DNA of 53,265 nucleotides from assembly GCF_001898575.1 (NCBI RefSeq), contig NZ_MKUD01000042.1, positions 60,636 to 113,900 of the forward strand, given 5' to 3'. Position numbers and translations under genes: made by a program. The notes beneath the pieces were generated by a model. It saw nothing but the letters and a program-made list of their open reading frames with translations. It did no database searches and had not been told where the DNA came from. Positions 31,784 through 40,062 of the stretch are shown piece after piece (position 1 is the stretch's first letter; each line of letters begins with the position of its first letter). The stretch is from Spirosoma sp. 48-14. Lineage in GTDB: Bacteria; Bacteroidota; Bacteroidia; Cytophagales; Spirosomataceae.

Positions 31784-34627
31784 CTAGTTTTTACCGCCAC
31801 TCACCGACGAAGCCGGTTGCTTTTCGGCGGCTTTCTTAGCCGCTTTGGCGAAGTCGCCAGCTTTGATGATCGAGATTTTCGACGGGTCGATGTGCTTTTT
31901 CATGGCGGCATTAACCTGTTCAGGAGTCAGTGATTCCAACTTCTTCTCAAAATCAGCATCCCAGCTCATCGTCCGGTTCAGGTAGAGGTAGTTGTTGAGC
32001 GTAGCCGACAGGCTTGGGTCCTGTGCCCGGCCTACCATCCGCGATTGCAACAGACCCGACCGGGCCGCTTTAATCTCGTCGGCTGTAAAGCCTTCTTTTA
32101 CTACCTTGTCCATTTCCTCCCGGAAGGCTTTTTCGAGCCGTTCTGCATTTTCGGGGTTGTAAATGGCGTAGGTCATGAACATACCCGTTTTGTCGAACGG
32201 ATTGGCTTGTAGCTGTGAGCCAACGCCATAGCTGATGCCCTCTTTCTGGCGAATGCGTACGGCTAATCGTGAGTTCAGAAAGCCACCGCCCAGCATGTAG
32301 TTGCCTAAGACAAGTGCCGGATAATCAGGATCGTCGTCGCGCAGGGGCAGGTTGACACCGGCTACCATAAAGGCATTCGCTTTGTCGGGGGCTTCGATGC
32401 TTTGTGGCGTAGGCTTGATGTCGTTGTAGGGGCTTACCAGTCGGCTGAATGGTTTTTTCGCCTTCCAGGTGCCCAGTTCATCCATAACCGCTTTCCGAAC
32501 GTTGGCCTCATCAAAATCGCCTACTACAGCTAGTGTCGCATTCTGGGCACCGTAGAAATCCTTGTGGAACTGCTTCAGTTCGTCCAGTTTCAGCGCTTTT
32601 ACATCGGCCACATCTTCATCAGGAGTTGATGTATACCGCACATCATCCTTTGGGTAAGGGTTCATCTGGCGCTGGAAGGCTGTAAAGGCAAGCGCCTGTG
32701 GTTCTGAACGTTGGGCTTCAATCTGGGCCAGTTGCTCCTGCTTTAGCTTCTCAAATTCGTTGGCATCGAATGCAGGATGCTTCAGCATGTCGCTTACAAT
32801 GCGGATCACGGCAGGCAGGTTCTCTTTGTTGGTTTTGATAATGGCGTTGACCTGGTTACCACCTCCAAATATATTCACCTGCGCTTTCAACTTGTCGAAC
32901 TCATCTTTGATCTGCTGACGGGAGCGGGTCGTTGTGCCTTTGTCGAGCATCGACGCTGTAAAGACCGAGATCGCACTCTTATTTTTCAGGCTGTTTACAT
33001 CGCCATACCGCAGGGTCAACCGAGCGTTCACCTCATTCCCACGGGTTGTTTTGGGCAGGAGGGCTAATTCAATGGTATTGGGCTGTTCAATTCGACGAGT
33101 ACGGCCATCGATGTTGGCAGGAGAGGGGTCGAATGCTTCACCACTGGCAATAGCAGCCCGGCCTTTATAGTTTTTCACCATAGCCTCTACGTTCGGTGCC
33201 TCAGGCACGTCGACCCGATCAGGATTTTGTTCAGGAATGAACATGCCGACGGTTCGGTTCGAAGGTTTGAAGTAGTATTTAGCTACCCGTTGTACATCGG
33301 CAGGGGTTACTTTTTCGAGCGCATCCCGATACAGGAAGCCCAGACGCCAATCGCCGGTGGCAATGTATTCGCTAAGGGTGCGACCCAACCGTTCTACGTC
33401 TTTGAAGCTAAGTTCAACATCTTTCAGCAGTTTCGCCTTCGAACGTTCAACTTCATCTTTGGTTGGGGTTTTGATGGCTACTGAGTCGAGCGTGCCCAGT
33501 AACGCTGCCTTGGCATCGTCAATAGACTTGTCTTTCAGCATTTCAGCCGCAAAATAGGCGTATCCGGGATCTTTCGTCATGAACGAATAGCCGTATTCCT
33601 GCGAGGCTTTTTTCGTTTCAATCAGCGATTTATACAATCGGCCGCTGGGTTCGTCGGTCAAGAGGTCGATCAATACATCCATGACGGGGTAGTCGGGATG
33701 TGAGCTTGGCATAATGTGATACAGTGCCGAAACAACTTTGGTATCGCCCACCCGCCGGAGAACTACATCGCGTTCGCCATCCTGAACGGGTTCAATGCTA
33801 TAAGTTGGCTGAAGCACCCGGGCAGGTTTAGGAATCGGACTGAAATACTCATTGACCAGCGCCAGCGTTTTGGCTTCGTCAATTTTACCGGCTACAACCA
33901 GTACCGCGTTGTCAGGCTGGTAGTATTTCTTGTAGAAAGCCTGGAGGTTCTCGATGGGCACTTTCTCCAGATCGGAGCGGTTACCGATGGTCGATTTGCC
34001 GTAGTTGTGCCACAGATAAGCCGACGAAACAACCCGTTCATTCAGCACGTTCTGTGGTGAGTTTTCCCGCATTTCAAACTCGTTTCGCACCACAGAAAAC
34101 TCGGAGGCCAGATCTTCTTTTTTAATGAATGAGTTGATCATCCGGTCCGATTCCAGATCGAGCGCCCATTTCAGGTTTTCGTCCGAGGCCGCAAAGGTTT
34201 CGAAGTAGTTGGTACGGTCGAGCCAGGTTGTTCCGTTTGGCCGCGCACCATGTGACGTCAATTCCTGTGGGATGTTGGTGTGTTTGGTTGAGCCTTTAAA
34301 AACCATGTGCTCCAGCAGGTGAGCCATCCCTGTCTCGCCTAGCCCTTCGTGCCTCGAACCCACCAGGTAGGTGATGTTGACCGTAATGGTGGGTTTCGAC
34401 GGGTCGGGAAAGAGCAGCACCTTCAGGCCGTTCTTCAGATTGTATTCGGTGATGCCTTCGACCGACGCTCCTTTGGTAACGCCCTCTGGAAGCTTATCCT
34501 GTGCTGTTGATGAGGTGAGGCTACCGACCAGTAGCGCAGCGGCCAGTATACCCGCACGGGACCATCCCGACCGGGACCATCCAGTCTGACCCAGAACTGG
34601 CTTGGTAATGTTGTTTCGCATAAACAT
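31784..34627 (-). CDS. M16-family zinc metallopeptidase (tandem pitrilysin domains)
   Basis: 947 residues from the ATG at 34627; a TTG at 34648 or ATG at 34621 are alternatives. Export signal near residues 24-43 (AGILAAALLVGSLTSSTAQ). The N-terminal half has the inverted zinc motif H103-L-L-E106-H107 (MAHLLEHMVFKG), with the third ligand Glu183 in VRNEFEMRENSP. The second half (from about residue 480) repeats the fold without the zinc motif (for example FMVAGVNLPLRDDDPDYPALVLGNYMLGG). The signal region carries a 15-nt tandem duplication encoding GWSRSGWSR (34557-34582). Periplasmic peptide degradation or protein processing. Single gene with a possible TACTTTTG -7 box upstream. Confidence 0.93.
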   Translation of the reverse strand: MFMRNNITKPVLGQTGWSRSGWSRAGILAAALLVGSLTSSTAQDKLPEGVTKGASVEGITEYNLKNGLKVLLFPDPSKPTITVNITYLVGSRHEGLGETGMAHLLEHMVFKGSTKHTNIPQELTSHGARPNGTTWLDRTNYFETFAASDENLKWALDLESDRMINSFIKKEDLASEFSVVRNEFEMRENSPQNVLNERVVSSAYLWHNYGKSTIGNRSDLEKVPIENLQAFYKKYYQPDNAVLVVAGKIDEAKTLALVNEYFSPIPKPARVLQPTYSIEPVQDGERDVVLRRVGDTKVVSALYHIMPSSHPDYPVMDVLIDLLTDEPSGRLYKSLIETKKASQEYGYSFMTKDPGYAYFAAEMLKDKSIDDAKAALLGTLDSVAIKTPTKDEVERSKAKLLKDVELSFKDVERLGRTLSEYIATGDWRLGFLYRDALEKVTPADVQRVAKYYFKPSNRTVGMFIPEQNPDRVDVPEAPNVEAMVKNYKGRAAIASGEAFDPSPANIDGRTRRIEQPNTIELALLPKTTRGNEVNARLTLRYGDVNSLKNKSAISVFTASMLDKGTTTRSRQQIKDEFDKLKAQVNIFGGGNQVNAIIKTNKENLPAVIRIVSDMLKHPAFDANEFEKLKQEQLAQIEAQRSEPQALAFTAFQRQMNPYPKDDVRYTSTPDEDVADVKALKLDELKQFHKDFYGAQNATLAVVGDFDEANVRKAVMDELGTWKAKKPFSRLVSPYNDIKPTPQSIEAPDKANAFMVAGVNLPLRDDDPDYPALVLGNYMLGGGFLNSRLAVRIRQKEGISYGVGSQLQANPFDKTGMFMTYAIYNPENAERLEKAFREEMDKVVKEGFTADEIKAARSGLLQSRMVGRAQDPSLSATLNNYLYLNRTMSWDADFEKKLESLTPEQVNAAMKKHIDPSKISIIKAGDFAKAAKKAAEKQPASSVSGGKN

Positions 34628-34710
34628 ACGGTTATGTTGGGTACTCAAATTAAAGATTCGTTAGTTACTGATAAATGAGAAAAATGTCAATGGGCTTGGT
34701 ATGTACCTGC

Positions 34711-34718
34711 CAAAAGTA
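34711..34718 (-). promoter_or_regulatory. Candidate -7 element of the M16 peptidase gene
   Basis: TACTTTTG on the minus strand matches TAnnTTTG, about 84 nt before the start codon. No clear -33. Confidence 0.38.
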
Positions 34719-34784
34719 GGGATGAGTGGTTGTAAAATGACTAGTTATTTTTTTCTGAAAGACGAAACTAGACGTAAGGAGTTG

Positions 34785-34799
34785 CACCGCTGAGCGGTG
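34785..34799. other. Hairpin in the gap between the M16 and response-regulator genes
   Basis: Perfect 7-1-7 palindrome CACCGCT-G-AGCGGTG followed by TTTT on the + strand. No + strand transcript ends here, and there is no T run on the minus strand, where both neighbours are read. The remaining about 300 nt of this gap is AT-rich with several CTAGTT words and no gene. Confidence 0.5.
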
Positions 34800-34931
34800 T
34801 TTTCGTTAGCTAGTTAAAAGTTCGTATATAGTTGAAAAACTAGTTGATAAACTAAACGTATAGTTACGAATAAATCAAGTAGGATGGGTTGATTTGTGAA
34901 ATTTTAACAGTAAAAGGGTGACAAAGTGCTG

Positions 34932-35720
34932 TTACTCTTCCAGCCAATGCCGAAATAGGGTCGATTTTTCTTTACTGACCAGCAATTCCAGTTTATCGTT
35001 GGGGCTTTTAAGTAGCACCAGCAACTTTTGGCTCTCCAGAGGTCTGTATCCGGCAATAGCGTCCAGCGCGATTAAGTACTGACGATTGGCGCGAAAAAAC
35101 TGGGCTGGATCGACCAGTTCTTCCAGCTCATCAAGAGTTTTGTAGTCGGTAACTAGCTTTTTGCCGTCCGTTGTGTAGAGGTAGATCAGTTCATTTCGGC
35201 AAAAACAGGCTACATCCTGTTGAGGGACCGATATGATTTGCCGGATGTGATGTCCAGAAAAGCGACGTTTGTAGGTTGGGGCCGATGCGTTGTCGGCCAG
35301 GTGGTTCAGGAAGTGACGAAAATGGTCTTCGAAGCCCGATGTTCCATTTTGAGTCCAGCGGTGGAATTTTGATAAAGCGGCTCTAAGCTCTTCGGGGTCG
35401 ATGGGTTTAAGCAGATAGTCAAGGCTGTTCAACTTAAACGCTCGTATGGCATATTCGTCATACGCAGTTGTGAAAATAACCGGGGTGTCGAGCCGGACCT
35501 GCCGGAACGCTTCAAAGCTAACTCCGTCGGAAAGCTGTATATCAGAAATGACCAGATCAGGGGAAGGTTGCCCAGATGTCCGGCGCAACTGAAAATACTC
35601 ACAAATGGCCTGAACGCTGGCCAAAGGCCCTTCTAGGGTGGCCGTGGGTTCTAACTGCTGCACCAGCTTTTGAAGTTGTCGGGCAATCAGGGGTTCGTCT
35701 TCGATCAGTAGGATAGTCAT
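34932..35720 (-). CDS. LytTR-family response regulator
   Basis: 262 residues. Receiver domain (1-125) with acidic pocket Glu7/Asp8, phosphoacceptor Asp60 (DLVISDIQLSDG), and the YLLKPID switch Lys. The C-terminal LytTR DNA-binding domain (about 155-260) has ELIYLYTTDGKKLVTDYKTLDELEELVDPAQFFRANRQYLI, the typical pattern. Partner of the adjacent LytS-like kinase; the pair is last in the efflux operon and probably regulates it. Confidence 0.95.
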   Translation of the reverse strand: MTILLIEDEPLIARQLQKLVQQLEPTATLEGPLASVQAICEYFQLRRTSGQPSPDLVISDIQLSDGVSFEAFRQVRLDTPVIFTTAYDEYAIRAFKLNSLDYLLKPIDPEELRAALSKFHRWTQNGTSGFEDHFRHFLNHLADNASAPTYKRRFSGHHIRQIISVPQQDVACFCRNELIYLYTTDGKKLVTDYKTLDELEELVDPAQFFRANRQYLIALDAIAGYRPLESQKLLVLLKSPNDKLELLVSKEKSTLFRHWLEE

Positions 35721-35726
35721 GAGCTA

Positions 35727-35747
35727 GTCATTTTCTTCGCGTCATTC
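35727..35747. repeat. 21-nt dispersed repeat, copy 1
   Basis: On the minus strand reads GAATGACGCGAAGAAAATGA followed by C, ending 7 nt upstream of the response-regulator ATG. 20 of 21 positions match the copy at 51949-51969. Confidence 0.6.
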
Positions 35748-35801
35748 AATAGGAGATAGTCGCTGCCACAAATAACGGGAAGGAAAGCCAACGGATAACG
35801 A

Positions 35802-36836
35802 TTAGTCGTTGGTTAGCAAGGGTACACGAACCTGAAACTCCTCGCCATTGTCCTCAATTTCAATCGGGCGAGGGCTCAGATAGCTATAGAGTAACTTCAG
35901 ATTTTCTAGGCCCTGTTTATTGGATGTTTCGACCTGTCGCTTTTGTTGGATGGGGTTGGAAATGAGGAGGTAATTGTCAGTGTTACTGATCGTGACCGTC
36001 AACGGGCTGGCTTCGCTGATGGCGTTGTGCTTAATGGCATTCTCGATCAGAATTTGCAGCGTGACGGGCACAATCTGATACTCCAGGGCTTCGTCGGAAA
36101 GCTGGCAATGCAGCCTAAAAGCACCATCGAATCGGGTTTTGAGCAGCGAAACGTAGTTTTTGATAAATGCCAGTTCGGTTTCGATGGGCACCAGCGACTT
36201 GTCTTTGTGCTGAAGAACGTACCGGAATACTTTCGACAACTGTTGCAAAAACTGCCGGGCCAGCGTTGGGTTGTCATCGATCAGGCTGTCGAGCGAGGAT
36301 AGGCTGTTGAACAGAAAGTGCGGGCTAATCTGATTTTTCAGACTGTCGAGCTGGACCTGGACTTTTTCTTTTTCCAACTGCGCTGTTTTAATCAGGTTTT
36401 CCTGCCATCGTTTCAGCAAATGACTGGCAATGAATCCCAGCGTGATAACCGTGTTGACCAGAAAAATGGTTACGACGATAATGATCGCCGAAAATCGGTT
36501 GAAAGGGCTCAACTGAGGTAGGGAGTCGGCAACTATGTACCTGACAATGAAGTATCCCGTGGCAAACAGGATCGTTTTAACAATGCCCCAGCCTCCGATC
36601 AGCTGCACCGCAATGCGCCAGCGAATGTTTTTTTCAAACGGGAGTCGCTGGTTGAGCCATTCGTTGAATAGATAATGAAATGCCCAGATCAGGTTGAACA
36701 CAAGGAACGACAACAGAAAAAGACCGACCTGTAACTGCCAGGTGATGTCTGGAATAATCCATTGACGAGCCACAACGCCTGCCAGGGCCATCCAAAGCAG
36801 GACAACCTCGACGTATTTATTGAACTTTATTTTCAT
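35802..36836 (-). CDS. LytS-type sensor histidine kinase
   Basis: 344 residues from the ATG at 36836 (MKIKFNKYVEVV); a TTG at 36845 is less likely. Four membrane helices occupy about residues 8-135. Then the His_kinase domain: NQISPHFLFNSLSSLDSLI with phosphoacceptor His173, and a HATPase part (LQILIENAIKHNAISEASP) with the N box. It overlaps the 3' end of the ABC ATPase gene by 20 nt, so it is translationally coupled to the efflux genes. It probably senses the exported compound or envelope stress. Confidence 0.93.
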   Translation of the reverse strand: MKIKFNKYVEVVLLWMALAGVVARQWIIPDITWQLQVGLFLLSFLVFNLIWAFHYLFNEWLNQRLPFEKNIRWRIAVQLIGGWGIVKTILFATGYFIVRYIVADSLPQLSPFNRFSAIIIVVTIFLVNTVITLGFIASHLLKRWQENLIKTAQLEKEKVQVQLDSLKNQISPHFLFNSLSSLDSLIDDNPTLARQFLQQLSKVFRYVLQHKDKSLVPIETELAFIKNYVSLLKTRFDGAFRLHCQLSDEALEYQIVPVTLQILIENAIKHNAISEASPLTVTISNTDNYLLISNPIQQKRQVETSNKQGLENLKLLYSYLSPRPIEIEDNGEEFQVRVPLLTND

Positions 36837-37509
36837 GGCTGGCAATGATCATTCCATCCGACATTTCAATAACGCGGTCGGTACGGGCGGCAAAATCGGG
36901 GTCGTGCGTGACAGCAATAATGGTCTGGCCTTTCTGGGCCAGTCCGCGAAAAATCTCAAACACGTTTTCAGTATTGGCCCGGTCGAGGTTGCCGGTCGGT
37001 TCGTCGCCCATAACGATGGTTGGGTCATTGATAAGCGCTCGGGCAATGGCTACCCGCTGCTGCTGCCCACCCGACAATTTGCTGGCGGGTTTACGGGCAT
37101 AATCGGCCATACCAATCAGGCGGAGTTTTTCCATGGCTCGTTCTTCAACCTCTTTTTCAGGGTATTTACCCAGTTTCAAGCCCGGAAGCATCACGTTCTG
37201 CAAAGCCGAAAATTCGGGAAGCAGAAAGTGAAACTGAAACACAAAGCCGAGGTGTTCGTTGCGGAAGTGGGACAAAAAGTCCTGACTACGACCTTTTAAC
37301 TTCGTACCCGCCATTTCGATCTCGCCTTCGTAATCCGTATCCATCGTTGATAGCAGGTACAACAAGGTCGATTTACCACAACCCGACTTGCCCACTATCG
37401 ATAGAAACTCGCCCTGTTGCACCGTGAACGTAACCTCTTTCAGAACCTGAAATTTCTCTGGGTCGTAGAAGTATTTGTTAACATGCTGGGCCGAAAGAAC
37501 CGTATTCAT
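36817..37509 (-). CDS. MacB/LolD-type ABC transporter ATPase
   Basis: 230 residues. Walker A GKSGCGKST (40-48), Q-loop, signature LSGGQ (145-149) and Walker B VMGDEP with switch His in VTHDPD. The N-terminus MNTVLSAQHVNKYF is typical of the MacB/LolD group. It pairs with the permease encoded just upstream, across a GANN hairpin, and overlaps the kinase gene downstream. Confidence 0.96.
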   Translation of the reverse strand: MNTVLSAQHVNKYFYDPEKFQVLKEVTFTVQQGEFLSIVGKSGCGKSTLLYLLSTMDTDYEGEIEMAGTKLKGRSQDFLSHFRNEHLGFVFQFHFLLPEFSALQNVMLPGLKLGKYPEKEVEERAMEKLRLIGMADYARKPASKLSGGQQQRVAIARALINDPTIVMGDEPTGNLDRANTENVFEIFRGLAQKGQTIIAVTHDPDFAARTDRVIEMSDGMIIASHENKVQ

Positions 37510-37510
37510 G

Positions 37511-37604
37511 TAGTAAAGAGCGAAATAGTGAATGAGCGAAAGAGTGAATGAGTTGTAGATTGGCTTGTCGCTCTTTCACTCATTCACTCTTTCGCTTTTT
37601 ATAA
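37511..37604. repeat. GANN-type inverted repeat inside the efflux operon, abutting the permease stop
   Basis: Arms 37511-37547 and 37568-37604 pair over 37 nt with about four mismatches plus two G:U. The arm is phased as GAGC GAAA TAGT GAAT GAGC GAAA GAGT GAAT. The right end touches the permease stop codon (37605-37607); the left end is 1 nt from the ATPase ATG. It is the closest relative of the element at 16397-16472. Confidence 0.85.
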
Positions 37605-38855
37605 TTATCCCCGCAGAATGGCCACAGGATCGACCTGGGCGGCTTTTCGCGAGGGGAAAAAGCCCGCCAGTACCGTTGTGATCACGCCGAACAGAATCCC
37701 CATAACGTAATATTTCGGGTCGAAAATGACCGGAAACGTTTTCAGACTCAGGAAATCACCAGCATCGAATGGGGTAATCGACAACATGTAACTCAGGCCA
37801 AATCCGATTAGTAACCCGAGTAAACCACCCGAAAATCCGATGAAAATAGCCTGGAGCAGAAAGATGGCAATGATGTCACGCCCGTCGAACCCCGTTGCTT
37901 TCAGGATAGCGATATCCTTGATTTTGTTAATGACGGTCATGTTCATAATGTTATAAATACCGAAGCCTGCAACCACCAGTAAAGTCATCGATACCACAAA
38001 CGTCATCACGTTCCGAATTTTTTCACCGGCCAGAATGGCCGTATTCGCGGTTGCCCAGTCTTCGGTGTAGTACCCATACATAGCCCGTAGCCGTTGCCCA
38101 AAGGGAATAGCCTGTAGCGGATCGACCATCTTGATATGGACATCGGTGATGTAACTGGGGTCTTTCTGTAGCATCTCCTGAACCGTCGACAGGTTAGCGT
38201 AGCTTTTGGTATTATCGACGGTTCCAACACCAAAGCCAAAGGTGCCGACCACGCGCAAAACCCGCGTACTGCCAATGGGGGTAGTGACTGTTACTTTGTC
38301 GCCAACCCGAACATTAAGTTTTCGGGCTAACACCGCGCCCATGAGTAAACCGTCCGGATTACTTTGCAGACCGCGCAGACTGCCCGATTTGAGCCGGGTG
38401 TTTAGTTTGTACAATCGGTTTTCGCGCTCAATGTCTACCCCCGAAATCGTTCCCGATAGTTGAATTGGACCGTTGTTATAAAAGGCCTGGGTAGCTACCT
38501 GGGGCGACACGCCCAGTACACCTGGTTCCTTTTCAATGCGCTCAGCAATGGCGATTCCGTTTTTGATTCGAGCCAGTTCATCTTTGGGCTTCTGGTGGTA
38601 TACGACATTGAAATTGCCTGGATTAAGCTGATCGATCAGGCTGGGCCGTTGGGTGTTGACTTCATTATACAGCCGGATATGCGGACTGGCATCCAGGGCC
38701 GAATCTTCCAGAAACTGATTCACCCCCTGCATAAACGAAATCATCGTGATGAACATGGCAATACCAAACGTTACCCCCAGCATCGCAACAAGCGTTTGCC
38801 GCTTCTTGGCCAGTAAGTGTGTTTGTGCAATTTGAGAAGCGATTCGAATGTCCAT
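37605..38855 (-). CDS. MacB/FtsX-type ABC transporter permease
   Basis: 416 residues. N-terminal cytoplasmic stretch and TM1 (MLGVTFGIAMFITMISFMQG), a large periplasmic domain (about 45-285), then three TM helices (VVSMTLLVVAGFGIYNIMNMTVI; IIAIFLLQAIFIGFSGGLLGLLIG; YVMGILFGVITTVLAGFFPSRKA), the four-TM MacB topology, ending RKAAQVDPVAILRG. Works with the ATPase, the HlyD-type adaptor and TolC in a tripartite efflux pump. Confidence 0.95.
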   Translation of the reverse strand: MDIRIASQIAQTHLLAKKRQTLVAMLGVTFGIAMFITMISFMQGVNQFLEDSALDASPHIRLYNEVNTQRPSLIDQLNPGNFNVVYHQKPKDELARIKNGIAIAERIEKEPGVLGVSPQVATQAFYNNGPIQLSGTISGVDIERENRLYKLNTRLKSGSLRGLQSNPDGLLMGAVLARKLNVRVGDKVTVTTPIGSTRVLRVVGTFGFGVGTVDNTKSYANLSTVQEMLQKDPSYITDVHIKMVDPLQAIPFGQRLRAMYGYYTEDWATANTAILAGEKIRNVMTFVVSMTLLVVAGFGIYNIMNMTVINKIKDIAILKATGFDGRDIIAIFLLQAIFIGFSGGLLGLLIGFGLSYMLSITPFDAGDFLSLKTFPVIFDPKYYVMGILFGVITTVLAGFFPSRKAAQVDPVAILRG

Positions 38856-38869
38856 TAGATTGAGTGATT

Positions 38870-38932
38870 GAGTGATTGAATGATTGAGTGAATTAAAGCG
38901 GATAAGCTATTCGCTCAATCACTCAATTACTC
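38870..38932. repeat. GANN-type inverted repeat between adaptor and permease genes
   Basis: Arms 38870-38893 and 38909-38932 pair over 24 bp with one mismatch and two G:U. The tetramer phasing (GATT GAGT GATT GAGT GATT GAAT GATT GAGT) begins near 38859, only 3 nt from the permease start. The right arm overlaps the adaptor stop codon (38927-38929). Confidence 0.8.
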
Positions 38933-40021
38933 ATTCGCAATTAGTTTAGAAGTCTCTGTCAGGCCACCTTTCACCTCGACCAGATCGAAGTTTTCGGCTC
39001 CTTTCTGGAACTTGATTTTTTGCTTTTTCCCATCCTGATTGACCCAGACGCTATCGGTGCCGAACACATATGACTTAGGAATAGTCAGTACATGCTTGTT
39101 CTGGCTGATGATGATGTTCGCTTCGAGGGTGAGGCCATAGTAGGCATCAGGACGTTCACCCACGAACTCTGCATCGACTCGGAATGACTGGTCGCTGCGG
39201 TTCAGCTTGGGATAAATCTTGCTGACATGCGCTTTAAATACTTTATCGGGGTACACATCTGCCTTCAGAACAACCTCCTGGCCGATACGCATCCGCCCAA
39301 AATCACTTTCATCGACAGCCAATTGCGCATACAGGTGATTGCCGCTACCAACCAGCGCCAACTGGTCGCCCACCCGAACAACCTCACCCGGATCTTTGTA
39401 CACTTCATACACTTTACCATTCAGCAGACTGCGAATACGGGTGTTCCGCCCGGCTTCTTCCGACGAAACCAACTGACTGCGGTTGTTGGCCACATCGAGT
39501 TGAATTTGATCGCGGCTGCGCTGTAGTGTGTTGAGCTGGGCGCGAAGATTATTCTTCGAGAGGGTATAGTTTAGCTCAGCCCGTTCGAGTTCTGCTTTCG
39601 AGGTGGCATTCTGGCCGTACAATTCCCGAAACCGGTTGTAGTTAATCGAATCATTGGCCAGTCGGGTGCGGGCATTTCGTACCTGAGCTTCCAGTTCAGC
39701 CAGTACGGGCGAACCAGGCCCCAGATTAGCCCGTGCCTGTCGGTACGCGTTGGCGGCTGCCTGCTGACGCGCATCTTCCGTAGCGCTTTCCAGCACAAAC
39801 AGGAGTTGGTTCTGCTGAATGGAATCGCCTTCATTGACGAGCCGTTTCTGTAAAATTCCAGCCGCATCGGCCGTAACAGTGTATTCGTTGCGGGGGTAAA
39901 TATTGCCCGATGCATACACCGCTTCGGTCAAATCCCGATAGGTGGGAGAGAGGCCATCTGTACCGTTTTTGCAGGCGGTAAGCATGACTAAAGATACCAA
40001 AAGGAAACGTGTAGCTTTCAT
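38927..40021 (-). CDS. HlyD/MacA-family efflux periplasmic adaptor lipoprotein
   Basis: 364 residues. Lipoprotein signal MKATRFLLVSLVMLTACKNG (lipobox Cys17). Lipoyl-like half-motif GILQKRLVNEGDSIQQNQLLFVLE, a coiled-coil hairpin (about 80-190, rich in Arg, Gln, Asn, Glu), then beta-barrel and RND-type adaptor parts (AQLAVDESDFGRMRIGQEVVL). Bridges the MacB-like permease and the TolC channel. Confidence 0.94.
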   Translation of the reverse strand: MKATRFLLVSLVMLTACKNGTDGLSPTYRDLTEAVYASGNIYPRNEYTVTADAAGILQKRLVNEGDSIQQNQLLFVLESATEDARQQAAANAYRQARANLGPGSPVLAELEAQVRNARTRLANDSINYNRFRELYGQNATSKAELERAELNYTLSKNNLRAQLNTLQRSRDQIQLDVANNRSQLVSSEEAGRNTRIRSLLNGKVYEVYKDPGEVVRVGDQLALVGSGNHLYAQLAVDESDFGRMRIGQEVVLKADVYPDKVFKAHVSKIYPKLNRSDQSFRVDAEFVGERPDAYYGLTLEANIIISQNKHVLTIPKSYVFGTDSVWVNQDGKKQKIKFQKGAENFDLVEVKGGLTETSKLIANE

Positions 40022-40062
40022 GGGAGTTGGTGAATCGGTATAGGGTTAACCCTATACCGATT

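Noticed and set aside
16397..38932. CRISPR array as explanation of the periodic GANN repeats
   Set aside because: There are no equal-length repeats separated by unique spacers, no cas genes, and the period is 4 nt with inverted symmetry.
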